Positions 46,008-55,064 are shown, counted from the first letter of the stretch. The stretch: 64,000 bases of DNA from Paenibacillus woosongensis (GCF_030122845.1 NZ_CP126084.1:4543501-4607500); one strand, 5' to 3'. Notes: generated by a model not told the origin, from the letters alone. Translations and numbers: made by a program.

Positions 46008-46352
46008 TTATTTATGTATATTTTCAGTAATCTTTAAATCGATAATATCTGAAACCTCTTGTTGGTCACAAACTGGTAATTTTCTGAACTTAATGAGTAA
46101 GAAACTCTCCACTTTATTAAGTTCTCCAACCTTTGGATTGAGACTATTTTCATTTGCTGTATATCCAAATAAGAGCCACATTGCGTTTACGTTAAACACT
46201 TTGATAATAGCTAGAATTGTTTCCAGAGAAGGATTATATTTATTCTGTTCTAGCTCACTCAAAGTTCCCTGGGACACGCCGATTAAGTGCGAAAACTCGG
46301 TTTGGTTCATCTGATGTTGCTTCCTAATTTCCTTAATTCGTCCCCCTAACAT
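46008..46352 (-). CDS. XRE-family regulator next to transposon right end R2
   Basis: About 114 residues: GGRIKEIRKQHQMNQTEFSHLIGVSQGTLSELEQNKYNPSLETILAIIKVFNVNAMWLLFGY, then a helical tail. ATG at 46352 is chosen with AGGAG 10 bases upstream. Paralogue of the frameshifted regulator inside R1. The position just inside the right end, pointing inward, suggests a repressor of the element's own genes; its operator could be the inverted repeats nearby. Confidence 0.88.
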   Translation of the reverse strand: MLGGRIKEIRKQHQMNQTEFSHLIGVSQGTLSELEQNKYNPSLETILAIIKVFNVNAMWLLFGYTANENSLNPKVGELNKVESFLLIKFRKLPVCDQQEVSDIIDLKITENIHK

Positions 46353-46379
46353 TGGCTCCAACTCCTACTTAATAATGAA

Positions 46380-46411
46380 GTCCCGATGACCTAACAAGGC
46401 ATCATCGGGAC
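46380..46411. terminator. Hairpin inside right end R2
   Basis: GTCCCGATGA and TCATCGGGAC form a 10-bp stem with a loop of about 12 bases, roughly 95 bases inside the R2 tip; counterpart of the hairpin inside R1. Confidence 0.7.
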
Positions 46412-46420
46412 TGTTCTAGA

Positions 46421-46507
46421 AGTTCCAAACTTTTTTTACTGGTTCCATAGATTTTTTAATGGTTCCAGACATTTTTTACTGGTTCCACACATTTATTTCA
46501 CCAGACA
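46421..46507 (-). repeat. Tn7-like right end R2 with four sites at 20-bp period
   Basis: On the plus strand GGTTCCA (or AGTTCCA) begins at 46421, 46441, 46461 and 46481, exactly 20 bases apart, with T-runs between, ending in the tip ACCAGACA at 46507. Packed sites in about 87 bases is the Tn7 right-end plan. Confidence 0.78.
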
Positions 46508-46512
46508 TCATT

Positions 46513-47061
46513 GTCCTTTCGTATTTAAGTTGGTATCTCTCCATTTCCCCTTCCCAAACTCCCTCAATCCCTTCTCCCACTTACATTCACGCCCTTTCTC
46601 TCCCTTAAACCTTACCTCTATTCTGTAATTCAAGTTCTCCCCCAAAAACTACCCCTTCGGGATTAAAACAGATGAAAAACAGGCAAAATCAGAAGAAAAA
46701 ATGGAATTAAGTTCTTCCATAATAGATTTAAGGATGAAGGAGAAACGGATGATGGATCAGGCATTTTCCCAGGCTCTTTTTTCAGGCTTTCCTTCCCGCT
46801 CTTTCTTTGGTTAAATCCACTTCAACCCCAATACTGACAGGCTTTCTCCCGCACTTATTCAATCGTTTGTTCAAACAAAAAAGAACCGAGACAACGTACC
46901 GAAGGTACGTATCCCGATTCTTCTATAAACTGAATACATATTGACTGCTCCCGCTTTCTCCCCTGTTCAGATACCAACTTAATTACAGCAGATACGAACT
47001 TGAATTACGAGGGAAGAACTTGAATGCGAGGAGACAATCATATTTTTGCCCCTCACTCCCC
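46513..47061. other. Gap between transposon end and glmS
   Basis: About 550 bases without a supported gene. It contains the glmS terminator at 46878-46922 and pyrimidine-rich sequence. I see no second transposon end here. Confidence 0.5.
46878..46922 (-). terminator. Terminator of glmS
   Basis: On the minus strand GAATCGGGATACGTACC pairs with GGTACGTTGTCTCGGTTC with small mismatches and is followed by TTTTTTG. Confidence 0.8.
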
Positions 47062-48894
47062 CTACTCCACCGTCACACTCTTCGCCAAGTTGCGCGGCTT
47101 GTCGACATCATTGCCGCGAGCCAGGGCAGCGTAATAAGCAAGCAGTTGCAGAGGCACAACGGATAGCGCCGGGGTAAGCATCGGCAGCGTCTTCGGAATA
47201 GAGAGCGCTTGATCGACAGACTTCAGCAAGTCCGCAACATGCTCCTCATGGGTGATGGCCATGACATCCGCGCCGCGTGCCTTCACTTCCTTGATGTTGC
47301 TGACGGTCTTCTCAAGCACGTTGTCTTGGGTGACCAGGGCAATGACCGGAATTCCTTCCTCGATCAATGCAAGCGTGCCGTGCTTTAGTTCGCCGGCTGC
47401 ATAAGCTTCGGAATGGATATAGGAAATCTCCTTCAGCTTCAGCGAGCCTTCTTGTACAACGGAGTAATCCAGGCCGCGTCCGATAAAGAACAGATGCTCG
47501 TGATCCGCAATTTGCTCGGCATAAGCCTTCACTGCGTCCGCCTTCTCCAGCATGCTCTCTACTTGTTCAGGCAGGGACTGCATCGCCGCAATGACATGGG
47601 CGATCTCCTCCTCGCTTTGTGTGCCGCGAACCTGAGCCATGTACAATCCAAGCAGGTAGAACGCGATCAATTGGGAGGTATAAGCTTTCGTCGAAGCGAC
47701 AGCGATCTCCGGTCCGGCCAGCGTAGCGATAACATCGTCCGCATCGCGGGCGATCGAGCTGCCGACCACGTTCGTAACAGCGAGTACGTGAGCACCGTTC
47801 GCATGGGCTTCACGCAGCGCAGCCAGCGTATCCGCCGTTTCGCCGGATTGGCTGACAACGATGACGAGCGTGTCCGGCGTGATCAGCGGCGAGCGATAGC
47901 GGTATTCGGATGCCACGTCGTTCATCACCGGAATGCGAACCAACTGCTCAATGGCCGCGCCGCCAACAAGTCCGGCATTGTATGCCGTACCGCAGGCTAC
48001 GATGTGAATGCTGCTGAGGCTGCGTATTTTCTCCTCTGTCAGCTTCAAATCAGGGAAGACTACCTGGCGTCCGTCCTCGCTGATCCGGCCTCTCATCGTG
48101 TCACGGTAGGCCTTAGGCTGCTCATGGATTTCCTTCAGCATGAAATGATCGAAGCCGCCTTTTTCTGCGGTCACCGCATCCCAATCGACAGAAATCATTT
48201 CCCGAGAAATAAAGTTCCCCTCAATGGTCATCAATTCGACAGCATCTTCGGTCAGAACCGCCATCTCACCGTCATTCAAAATATATATTTTGCGCGTGTA
48301 ATTCAAAATGGCAGGAATGTCTGAGCCGATGAAGTTCTCCCCTTCACCCAGCCCAATAATCAGCGGGCTCGCCTGACGTACAGCGACAAGCTTGTTCGGT
48401 TCATATTCCGTCAGCACCCCAAGCGCAAAAGCACCGCGCATATAGGTGATGGCCTTCTGAACCGCCTTGACGATGTCTCCTTCATACTCGCGAGCAACCA
48501 AATGGGAGATGACTTCCGTATCCGTTTCGGAAACAAACACGTACCCTTGGCTGATCAGTTCTTCCTTCAACTCTAAATAGTTCTCCACGATCCCGTTATG
48601 CACAACGGAGAACTTCTGGCTGTGATCGGTATGCGGATGCGAGTTCACATCCGACGGCTTGCCGTGGGTAGCCCAGCGGGTATGTCCGATACCGGCCGTA
48701 CCTACAAGCGGCGTATCCTCCAGTTTCGATTCCAGGTTGGCCAGACGGCCGATCGACTTGGCGATTTGCAGACCCTCCGGTGTAAATACGGCGATGCCTG
48801 CGGAATCATACCCGCGGTACTCCAGCTTCTTCAGTCCCTCGATCAATACGGTTTGCGTGTCTCTCTTCCCAATATATCCAACAATCCCACACAT
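47062..48894 (-). CDS. glmS: Glutamine:fructose-6-phosphate aminotransferase
   Basis: 610 residues. Makes glucosamine-6-phosphate, first step of UDP-GlcNAc synthesis. N-terminal glutaminase: CGIVGYIGKRD with catalytic Cys2, RGYDSAGIA, TRWATHGKP. C-terminal double SIS isomerase domains: ACGTAYNAG and SQSGETADT, ending in the conserved PRNLAKSVTVE. GGAGG precedes the ATG. Controlled by the glmS ribozyme upstream. Its 3' end is the classical TnsD-recognised attachment site of Tn7, which fits the transposon ends downstream. Confidence 0.98.
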   Translation of the reverse strand: MCGIVGYIGKRDTQTVLIEGLKKLEYRGYDSAGIAVFTPEGLQIAKSIGRLANLESKLEDTPLVGTAGIGHTRWATHGKPSDVNSHPHTDHSQKFSVVHNGIVENYLELKEELISQGYVFVSETDTEVISHLVAREYEGDIVKAVQKAITYMRGAFALGVLTEYEPNKLVAVRQASPLIIGLGEGENFIGSDIPAILNYTRKIYILNDGEMAVLTEDAVELMTIEGNFISREMISVDWDAVTAEKGGFDHFMLKEIHEQPKAYRDTMRGRISEDGRQVVFPDLKLTEEKIRSLSSIHIVACGTAYNAGLVGGAAIEQLVRIPVMNDVASEYRYRSPLITPDTLVIVVSQSGETADTLAALREAHANGAHVLAVTNVVGSSIARDADDVIATLAGPEIAVASTKAYTSQLIAFYLLGLYMAQVRGTQSEEEIAHVIAAMQSLPEQVESMLEKADAVKAYAEQIADHEHLFFIGRGLDYSVVQEGSLKLKEISYIHSEAYAAGELKHGTLALIEEGIPVIALVTQDNVLEKTVSNIKEVKARGADVMAITHEEHVADLLKSVDQALSIPKTLPMLTPALSVVPLQLLAYYAALARGNDVDKPRNLAKSVTVE

Positions 48895-49094
48895 ATTTAT
48901 ATATCCTCCGTTTCATCATCTCAGAATTAATGTGCTCGAAATGAAAGGAAACGGAAGAATTGCACCGCAGTACACAGAGACAGCATATTCAATTGTCAAA
49001 AATTAAATATATGAAAACAATTAGAAAAGTCTGAAATTATCCAGGCATTTTCATGAATGTCCACTTCTCTCCGCACACTGCGGTTCTCCCGCAT

Positions 49095-49453
49095 CTTTCT
49101 CTCGCACATTCATGAACGCATATCGTTACTCTCCAGCATCCTTCCGGGAAGCTTGTAAGAACAGTCGCCCATTCCTTTTGACTTCCTCGGTCACGGTATG
49201 GATGAAATACCGGGAGGTCCCCGCCGAACATTTCGAACACCTCCACCTCGTCAGCTTCGACTGCCGAGCATGCTCTCGTAAAGAACTAGCAATACCTTAT
49301 CTCCAATAGCACAGGCTGCATTCCACTAGCTGCTGGCGGACTTGCTAACCCTATGGCCTAGTATAAGCCTGCTGTTGAATGCATGTATGCATCGTACGGG
49401 TATCCCCCCGTATTACGAGAACATAGCTTCGCGCGAATGAAGCTCTGGCGCTT
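49095..49453 (-). ncRNA. glmS ribozyme (glucosamine-6-phosphate riboswitch)
   Basis: Self-cleaving leader upstream of glmS. On the minus strand the 5' part AAGCGCCAGAGCTTC, with the cleavage site just before GCGCC and a P1-type partner GAAGCT, is followed by the core segments GGCAGTCGAAGCTGACGAGG, GTGTTCGAAATGTTCGGCGG and GACCTCCCGG. Cleavage with glucosamine-6-phosphate lowers glmS mRNA. The 3' boundary is approximate; an accessory domain continues toward 49095. Confidence 0.9.
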
Positions 49454-49610
49454 AAACTGCTAGGTAACCTCACAACCCTCGCTTTCTTTTTTTGAATATG
49501 CTTAATTATATGCAACTGCAAACCATTTGGCAATAATCATCTCGTCCTGGGCTTCACTGCCCCCTTTCCTTTCATGGCCTGATCCTTTCCCGCACAGCTC
49601 TATACCCGTA

Positions 49611-49653
49611 AAAAAAGCCGCTGAAACAGGTGTCACCCGTCCCAGCGGCTTCA
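49611..49653 (-). terminator. Terminator after glmM
   Basis: GAAGCCGCTGGGACGGGTG...CAGCGGC on the minus strand, a 7-bp GC-rich outer stem with an inner hairpin, followed by TTTTTTT. Confidence 0.85.
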
Positions 49654-49694
49654 TGTTATAAATTACGTAAATAGTCCCTTGTAAACAAGCAGAG

Positions 49695-51035
49695 TTATAC
49701 CAGCTCCGCCTCGACAACCGATACGATTTGCGATACAAGCTGCTCGAGCTCCGCTTTGTCGGGACCCTCTGCCATAACGCGGATCAATGACTCTGTTCCC
49801 GAAGGCCGGACTAACACTCGTCCATTATCGGACAAATGGCTCTCAACTGCAGCAACGGCTTTGCCGATCGCCTCGTTGCCCTCGTATTTGCTCTTATCCT
49901 GTACCCGAACGTTAACCAGGACTTGAGGATACTGCTTCATGACCTGTCTGAGCTCACTAAGGGATTTACCGGAAGCAACCAGGGTATCGACCAGTTGAAT
50001 CGCGGTCAGAATGCCATCCCCTGTAGTGCTGTAATCAAGGAAAATCACATGGCCGGATTGCTCTCCGCCCAGCTTATACCCCCCGCGGCGCATTTCCGCC
50101 ATGACATAACGGTCGCCGACCGCGGTCTGCGCCGTATTCAATCCCAGCTTCTTGGCTGCCTTATAGAAGCCGAAGTTGCTCATTACCGTAGTCACGACTG
50201 TGTTGTCCTTCAATTTGCCGGCCCGGTTCATGGCATCGCCGCAAATGCACAGAATATAGTCGCCATCCACTTCTTCTCCGTTCCCGTCAATCGCGATCAG
50301 CCGGTCCGCATCGCCGTCGAAGGCAAGGCCGAGATCTGCGCCCAGGCGCACAACCTCTTTCTTCAACTCCTCCGGATGCGTAGACCCACACTGCTCGTTG
50401 ATGTTAAGTCCATTAGGCTCCGCCCCGATCGTGTGCACCTCTGCGCCCAATTCCTTGAACAAACGCGGCGCAAGCTCGTAGGCGGCCCCGTTCGCGCAAT
50501 CCAGCACCACCTTAAGGCCTTTGAAAGAAGAAGAAATTGTCGTTTTCAAAAACTCCAAATACTTCAGTTTAGAATCCGTATCTATCGTTACGCTGCCGAG
50601 ATCTTTGCCGATCGGACGCGGTAGCTCGTCTACCTCTTTGTCCATCAGCTCTTCGATTTGCAATTCCGTTTCGTCCGACAGCTTGAATCCATCGCTACCA
50701 AAAAATTTAATACCGTTATCTTCAACCGGATTATGTGAAGCGGAAATCATGACGCCCGCGTCCGCCCCCAGCTTCTGAGTCAAAAAGGCGACTGCCGGTG
50801 TCGAGACGACTCCCAGGCGAACAACGTCTGCTCCGATAGACAATAGTCCCGCTACAAGCGCTGATTCCAGCATGACGCCGGAGATCCGGGTATCCATCCC
50901 GATCACTACTTTGGGTTTCGGAGCCTGGCCTGCCAGGACATACCCTCCGCAGCGACCGATCTTGTATGCCAATTCTGCGGTCAGTTCCTTATTTGCAACT
51001 CCACGTACTCCATCCGTTCCAAAATACTTTCCCAT
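49695..51035 (-). CDS. glmM: Phosphoglucosamine mutase
   Basis: 446 residues; converts glucosamine-6-phosphate to glucosamine-1-phosphate. Active-site phosphoserine loop [16 protein letters not shown], metal loop [10 protein letters not shown], sugar loop GGEQSGHVI and phosphate loop [11 protein letters not shown] are all present, with N-terminal [11 protein letters not shown]. Last gene of the cdaA-cdaR-glmM operon, the order conserved in Bacilli, and separated from glmS only by the ribozyme region. Confidence 0.98.
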   Translation of the reverse strand: MGKYFGTDGVRGVANKELTAELAYKIGRCGGYVLAGQAPKPKVVIGMDTRISGVMLESALVAGLLSIGADVVRLGVVSTPAVAFLTQKLGADAGVMISASHNPVEDNGIKFFGSDGFKLSDETELQIEELMDKEVDELPRPIGKDLGSVTIDTDSKLKYLEFLKTTISSSFKGLKVVLDCANGAAYELAPRLFKELGAEVHTIGAEPNGLNINEQCGSTHPEELKKEVVRLGADLGLAFDGDADRLIAIDGNGEEVDGDYILCICGDAMNRAGKLKDNTVVTTVMSNFGFYKAAKKLGLNTAQTAVGDRYVMAEMRRGGYKLGGEQSGHVIFLDYSTTGDGILTAIQLVDTLVASGKSLSELRQVMKQYPQVLVNVRVQDKSKYEGNEAIGKAVAAVESHLSDNGRVLVRPSGTESLIRVMAEGPDKAELEQLVSQIVSVVEAELV

Positions 51036-51100
51036 GATTTCACTCCTTATTCGTTATGTGAGATTAAATTTGATGCCGCTATCGCTATTTTACGGCAGAC

Positions 51101-52462
51101 TTACTGCTTCTGTTCCGCGCCAACATTGTTCCCGCTTCCTCCTGCGTTCTCCGGCAGAGGGTTGGCGGCATCCGAATCGTTGGCTGAATTCGAATCCTGC
51201 TCCTCTTCCGGCTCCGTAACCGTCGGCTCAGCCTTTTCTACAAGCTCCACACTGATTTGCCTGGATTGATCGCTCTCGGCCAGACCCAAATGCAGCGGCA
51301 GCGCGACGACAACGGGAACCATGTGCATCCCCGGCCCCAGGCCAGATAAATCCGCGGTAATCTTGATATCCTCCGGCTTCAGCTTATCGATAACCACCTT
51401 GGCGCCCACAACCGTTAGAGACATCTTCTTCTCTGCCGGATCGACAATGTTTGCTGCCAAATTTGAATTATCCTGCTTGAGGGTAATCGGAATGCCGCTG
51501 ATCTGTCTTTGGTCCGGCGGCTCCACTTTGACGGTAACCGTAACGGAGCTAGGCTCGATTTTCTCAGAACCTTCGGGCGGAGTCAAGTCCACCGTATACC
51601 TAGTTTGATTAGTTCCTTTGAATTGGCTTAAATCCACCGCAACGGAGTATGAGGAAATGACTTCCAGTACTTCTTTAGACCCATATATGGCTACGCCTTT
51701 TACGTCGCTTTCCACGCTTGCTACAACCAGTCCATCCGGCAGCTGCCCGACTTCCCGCACCTCAAGCGGAACGCTCTTGTACAGCTTCGTGATCGGGATG
51801 TCGACTTCCACGGATGAAGGCACGATTACAGCGTTCCTCATTTCCTGCCCATGCTTATCATATGCGACCAGCTTCACAGTTTTTCCTTTGACCGGATCAG
51901 TAATGCCGCTAATATCTATGATTCCCTGCACCCGAGCCAGCTCCGCTAGTTCACTCTCAGGCAGAGTCACCTGAACTACGCCGGAGCCTGCTACGATCGG
52001 ACTGCCTAGCTGCATTCCTTGTGCAGGCTGTCCCTTCGTCACAATATTCACGGCAATGTCTTTCGTTTGCTTCGCTTCGATTGATACTTTAACGATGGAT
52101 GGGCTCATGGAGACCAGTGAAACACCCGGCGGCAGCTCGTGAATCAGCGGCTGGGACGACGTACCCGGCCCCACATCGCTCAAATCCAGCTTGACCTTAT
52201 AATCGGAGAAATTGGTCGTAATATCCGTGCGTTTTCCCCGTACCTCCAGCCTGACCTTGTCGGTCTCCAGGCCGGAGAGCACATAATTATCGCTGTCAAA
52301 GCCGACGATTTGGATTTTGACGTTAGGTATGACCTTCGTATTGACAACAGGCGTTGGCGCTACGGGCGTCCCGCTGTCCAAATGCACCATGGCCCAGAGA
52401 ATGATGCTGACGATAAGAGCGATCACCTTAGCTACATTGTTATGGCTCAGCCATTTATCCAT
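51101..52462 (-). CDS. cdaR: YbbR-domain regulator of diadenylate cyclase
   Basis: About 453 residues: short cytoplasmic start, one membrane segment (KVIALIVSIILWAMVHL), then four YbbR repeats outside the membrane (for example SDYKVKLDLSDVGPGT, DLSQFKGTNQTRYTVDL, KITADLSGLGPGMHMVPV) and an acidic, Asn/Ser-rich tail. It binds and tunes CdaA. ATG at 52462 has AGGAGGG upstream; the frame opens earlier at 52537 within cdaA. Overlaps cdaA by eight bases. Confidence 0.95.
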   Translation of the reverse strand: MDKWLSHNNVAKVIALIVSIILWAMVHLDSGTPVAPTPVVNTKVIPNVKIQIVGFDSDNYVLSGLETDKVRLEVRGKRTDITTNFSDYKVKLDLSDVGPGTSSQPLIHELPPGVSLVSMSPSIVKVSIEAKQTKDIAVNIVTKGQPAQGMQLGSPIVAGSGVVQVTLPESELAELARVQGIIDISGITDPVKGKTVKLVAYDKHGQEMRNAVIVPSSVEVDIPITKLYKSVPLEVREVGQLPDGLVVASVESDVKGVAIYGSKEVLEVISSYSVAVDLSQFKGTNQTRYTVDLTPPEGSEKIEPSSVTVTVKVEPPDQRQISGIPITLKQDNSNLAANIVDPAEKKMSLTVVGAKVVIDKLKPEDIKITADLSGLGPGMHMVPVVVALPLHLGLAESDQSRQISVELVEKAEPTVTEPEEEQDSNSANDSDAANPLPENAGGSGNNVGAEQKQ

Positions 52463-53285
52463 TGTTCCCGCCCTCCTTCCTCTTCCAGAAAGGCGCACGC
52501 TTCTCGGCCGGCTTCGAATTAGGCCCCAATTCTTCATACAGCTTGGAAATCAACGACTCTTCATTGATATCCCGAACAACCTGACCATCGATCGCCAGGG
52601 AAATTTGTCCCGTCTCCTCCGAGACAATAATCGAGATGGCATCCCCAACCTCGCTGATCCCGATCGCTGCCCGGTGCCGTGTCCCAAGCTCCTTGCTAAT
52701 GAATGGATTCTCCGACAACGGCAAATAACAAGCCGCAGCCGCAATCTTACGGCCCTGCACGATTACGGCCCCGTCATGAAGCGGGGTATTGGGAATGAAA
52801 ATATTGATAAGCAGCTGGGAAGTGATCACGGATTGAATCGGAATGCCTGATTCCGTATACTCGTTTAACCCGGTATCCCGTTCAAATACGATGAGCGCGC
52901 CAATTTTTCTACGAGATAAATAATTAACGGCCTTAATGATCTCGCTGACTTCCTTCCCGAACTCCTCTTCATCGGCCGTACTTCTGCCGAATAATTTGCC
53001 GCGGCCTAATTGCTCCAGCGCCCGTCTGAGCTCCGGCTGAAATATAATAAATATGGCAAGCACCCCAAAGGTAAACATCTGGTTCATGAGCCATTTGAGC
53101 GTGTACAAATCGAACCAGGTACTCACGGCCCAAATGACGACGAGAAACAGAATTCCCTTAAGCAGTTGAACGGCGCGCGTGCCCCGCACTAACAGAATAA
53201 GGTGATAGATGATATAAGTAACGATTAGTATATCGATGATATCTTTAATGGTATCCTGCCATGTTAAATTTGCAAAATAGTTCAT
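52455..53285 (-). CDS. cdaA: Diadenylate cyclase CdaA
   Basis: 276 residues; makes c-di-AMP from two ATP, the second messenger for turgor and potassium control. Three N-terminal membrane segments, then the DAC domain with LHDGAVI and GTRHRAAIG, the two catalytic motifs. Overlaps cdaR, and is followed by glmM, the arrangement known to link c-di-AMP with cell-wall precursor synthesis. Confidence 0.98.
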   Translation of the reverse strand: MNYFANLTWQDTIKDIIDILIVTYIIYHLILLVRGTRAVQLLKGILFLVVIWAVSTWFDLYTLKWLMNQMFTFGVLAIFIIFQPELRRALEQLGRGKLFGRSTADEEEFGKEVSEIIKAVNYLSRRKIGALIVFERDTGLNEYTESGIPIQSVITSQLLINIFIPNTPLHDGAVIVQGRKIAAAACYLPLSENPFISKELGTRHRAAIGISEVGDAISIIVSEETGQISLAIDGQVVRDINEESLISKLYEELGPNSKPAEKRAPFWKRKEGGNNG

Positions 53286-53481
53286 GGTGCAACCCCCGGT
53301 TATCTCTTCGTCAACTCGATCGCCAACAAAGAAACATTATATAGATGCATCAAATCGGTGAATTCGCTTGTCTCTATATATTCCCCTTAAACTCTAGGTT
53401 ATAACGTTCACAATCCAGATGCAAGTGCCGCTGAGAAATAGCACCTTTCGCCTATGCATGCAAAAATTTCCTCTAAGCACA

Positions 53482-53520
53482 AAAATAAAAAGCGCCTTGT
53501 TCCCAAAGAAGGGAGGCGCC
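53482..53520 (-). terminator. Terminator after rsiW
   Basis: GGCGCCTCCC pairs with GGGAACAAGGCGCT on the minus strand, followed by TTTTTATTTTT. Confidence 0.85.
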
Positions 53521-53541
53521 GATAAATTGCCTGATATTTCA

Positions 53542-54159
53542 TTACCTATAGGCGACTTCCGTAAAAGTATTCGTGATCCTGTACCAGAGCCAGTCCAGCG
53601 CCTGATCGATACTTCTAACCTCTCCCAAAATTTTGGCGGTTGAAGCCTGGTAGTACGATCCGTCGATAACCGTGAGGTTGCCTTCCACCTCGCCGTAGAT
53701 TTCCGCCGTGCCGTTCTCTACCGTCAGGTTGCCGGCTACTTTGGAGCCGCTGGGCACCGTCACAGTCCTTCCGTTGATCACAACATGATCCAGATCTTTC
53801 CCTTTCACAATAAGCTGATCATCGCTATTCCATAGGGAAATGGTGCTAAACAGCATTACTAGCAGAAACATCGCCGCTGCCGTTAATGCAGGGTGTCTCT
53901 TGACCCATTGGAGCCAAGCCCGTTGTTTCTGTTGGCTGGGAATGGACTTCATGATCCGGTCTACCAGCTCGTCGGAAGCGGATAATGAAGAGCGCTTGAT
54001 TGTGGCAAACAGCATCAATTCCGCCTGCTCTAGTTCCTTAAAATGCATCTGGCAGGATGGACATTCCTGAAGATGCCTCTGGAGTGACAAGGCCTCTTCC
54101 CCAAACAACTCGTCATCTAAATACTCATGCATCAATGAGGTGGCTTGTTTGCAATCCAT
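53542..54159 (-). CDS. rsiW: Anti-sigma-W factor
   Basis: 205 residues. N-terminal zinc-binding anti-sigma domain with H-x3-C-x2-C (HLQECPSC), one membrane segment (about 90-110, HPALTAAAMFLLVMLFSTISL), and an outer domain of short repeats (VAGNLTVENGTAEIYGEVEGNLTVIDGS), which resembles a bactofilin-like coil more than the usual short RsiW tail. It binds SigW at the membrane and is cleaved under envelope stress. Directly follows sigW. Confidence 0.9.
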   Translation of the reverse strand: MDCKQATSLMHEYLDDELFGEEALSLQRHLQECPSCQMHFKELEQAELMLFATIKRSSLSASDELVDRIMKSIPSQQKQRAWLQWVKRHPALTAAAMFLLVMLFSTISLWNSDDQLIVKGKDLDHVVINGRTVTVPSGSKVAGNLTVENGTAEIYGEVEGNLTVIDGSYYQASTAKILGEVRSIDQALDWLWYRITNTFTEVAYR

Positions 54160-54293
54160 ATCAGCCAGTCCTTTCAGTAAAATCTATACGAAACCAGGGC
54201 AACTTACGGTGCAAATAGTCGTCCTAACATACAATACGTTGCGCTTAGCAATACGTTTCAAGAAACTAAATATTTCCTACACTCGGCAAAAGG

Positions 54294-54866
54294 TTATAAA
54301 ACCTTATGCTGCAGTTTTTTGCGCAAAAATTCCCGTCCGCGGTGAAGACGCGTTTTGACTGTGGTTACCGGCATATCCAGCACATCGCTAATTTCGCTAA
54401 GCGACAGCTCCTGCAAGTACCTTAATATAACAACCGATTTGTATTTCGCCGGCAAACCTTCGATTGCGTAATGAATGGTCTGCTGCGTCTCTGTCAGCAA
54501 GTATTCACTTTCGGGCGTCCGTTCATCCCCCGGAATCAGCGTATATCCGTCCAGACCTTCCTGGTCGTTCATCCCCGCATCAAGGTAATAATTCGGCTTG
54601 CGCTTCCGGAGCCTGTCTATGCATAAATTGGTGGCAATCCGATACAGCCAAGTTGAGAATTTCTGCTTCTCATCGTAGCGCTCCCAATTTTTATATACAC
54701 GTAAAAAAGTCTCCTGCACAATGTCCTCCGCCTCATGGCGGTTCGACAGCATGCGGTAGGCCAGATGAAATATCTTATCCTTATATACATCAACAAGGTC
54801 GGCAAAAGCTTCCTGATCCCCTTGGCGGGCTAGCTTCACTAATCTCACATCAAAATGATCTACCAT
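54294..54866 (-). CDS. sigW: ECF sigma factor SigW
   Basis: 190 residues. Region 2: YKDKIFHLAYRMLSNRHEAEDIVQETFLRVYKNW; region 4: LPAKYKSVVILRYLQELSLSEISDVLDMPVTTVKTRLHRGREFL. ATG at 54866 has GGGGGAAA upstream; the open frame begins at 54965 without such a site. Directs the cell-envelope stress regulon. Location upstream of cdaA-glmM is the standard Bacilli arrangement. Confidence 0.95.
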   Translation of the reverse strand: MVDHFDVRLVKLARQGDQEAFADLVDVYKDKIFHLAYRMLSNRHEAEDIVQETFLRVYKNWERYDEKQKFSTWLYRIATNLCIDRLRKRKPNYYLDAGMNDQEGLDGYTLIPGDERTPESEYLLTETQQTIHYAIEGLPAKYKSVVILRYLQELSLSEISDVLDMPVTTVKTRLHRGREFLRKKLQHKVL

Positions 54867-55064
54867 TGAATTTCCCCCAGATCCATGGACGGGCTTCAAT
54901 TTTTCACCCTGCCTGTCCGGCCATAGGCATCCCATAGTAACCAATAGGACCCTCGTCGTCGGCACTTCATTCCAAATGTTAATTCATGTCTCCTGAAAAA
55001 GCAAGACATGACGTCAACTCAAGCATCCGGCTCGTCGAAATCTTGAAATATCTGTAAACTCACA

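Larger units (their letters stand above)
35461..46507. mobile_element. Tn7-like element carrying a Gabija-like/HEPN defence cargo
   Basis: 11.05 kb bounded by TGTTAGGTGA (35461) and, inverted, TGTCTGGTGA (46507). Flanking pentamers are TCATA and TCATT, a 4/5 match consistent with the 5-bp target duplication of Tn7. The left end has three spaced sites and the right end four at 20-bp period. Cargo: OLD-TOPRIM nuclease, UvrD helicase, HEPN protein, nuclease candidate; core: a truncated TnsD/TniQ only. The right end faces glmS, as in Tn7, but 555 bp from its stop instead of about 25. No tnsA, tnsB or tnsC is present, so mobility would need proteins in trans. Confidence 0.75.

Noticed and set aside
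46421..46507. CRISPR-like array from the 20-bp periodic repeats
   Set aside because: Repeat and spacer are too short, spacers are A/T runs and not unique, no cas genes are nearby, and the same motif recurs at other transposon tips.
26507..46507. A prophage
   Set aside because: No capsid, tail, terminase, portal or integrase genes; the XRE regulators alone are not enough.
47413..48324. 303-residue open frame on the plus strand
   Set aside because: Lies entirely antisense to glmS; composition is that of a shadow frame.
49836..50624. 262-residue open frame on the plus strand
   Set aside because: Antisense to glmM, which has all catalytic motifs.
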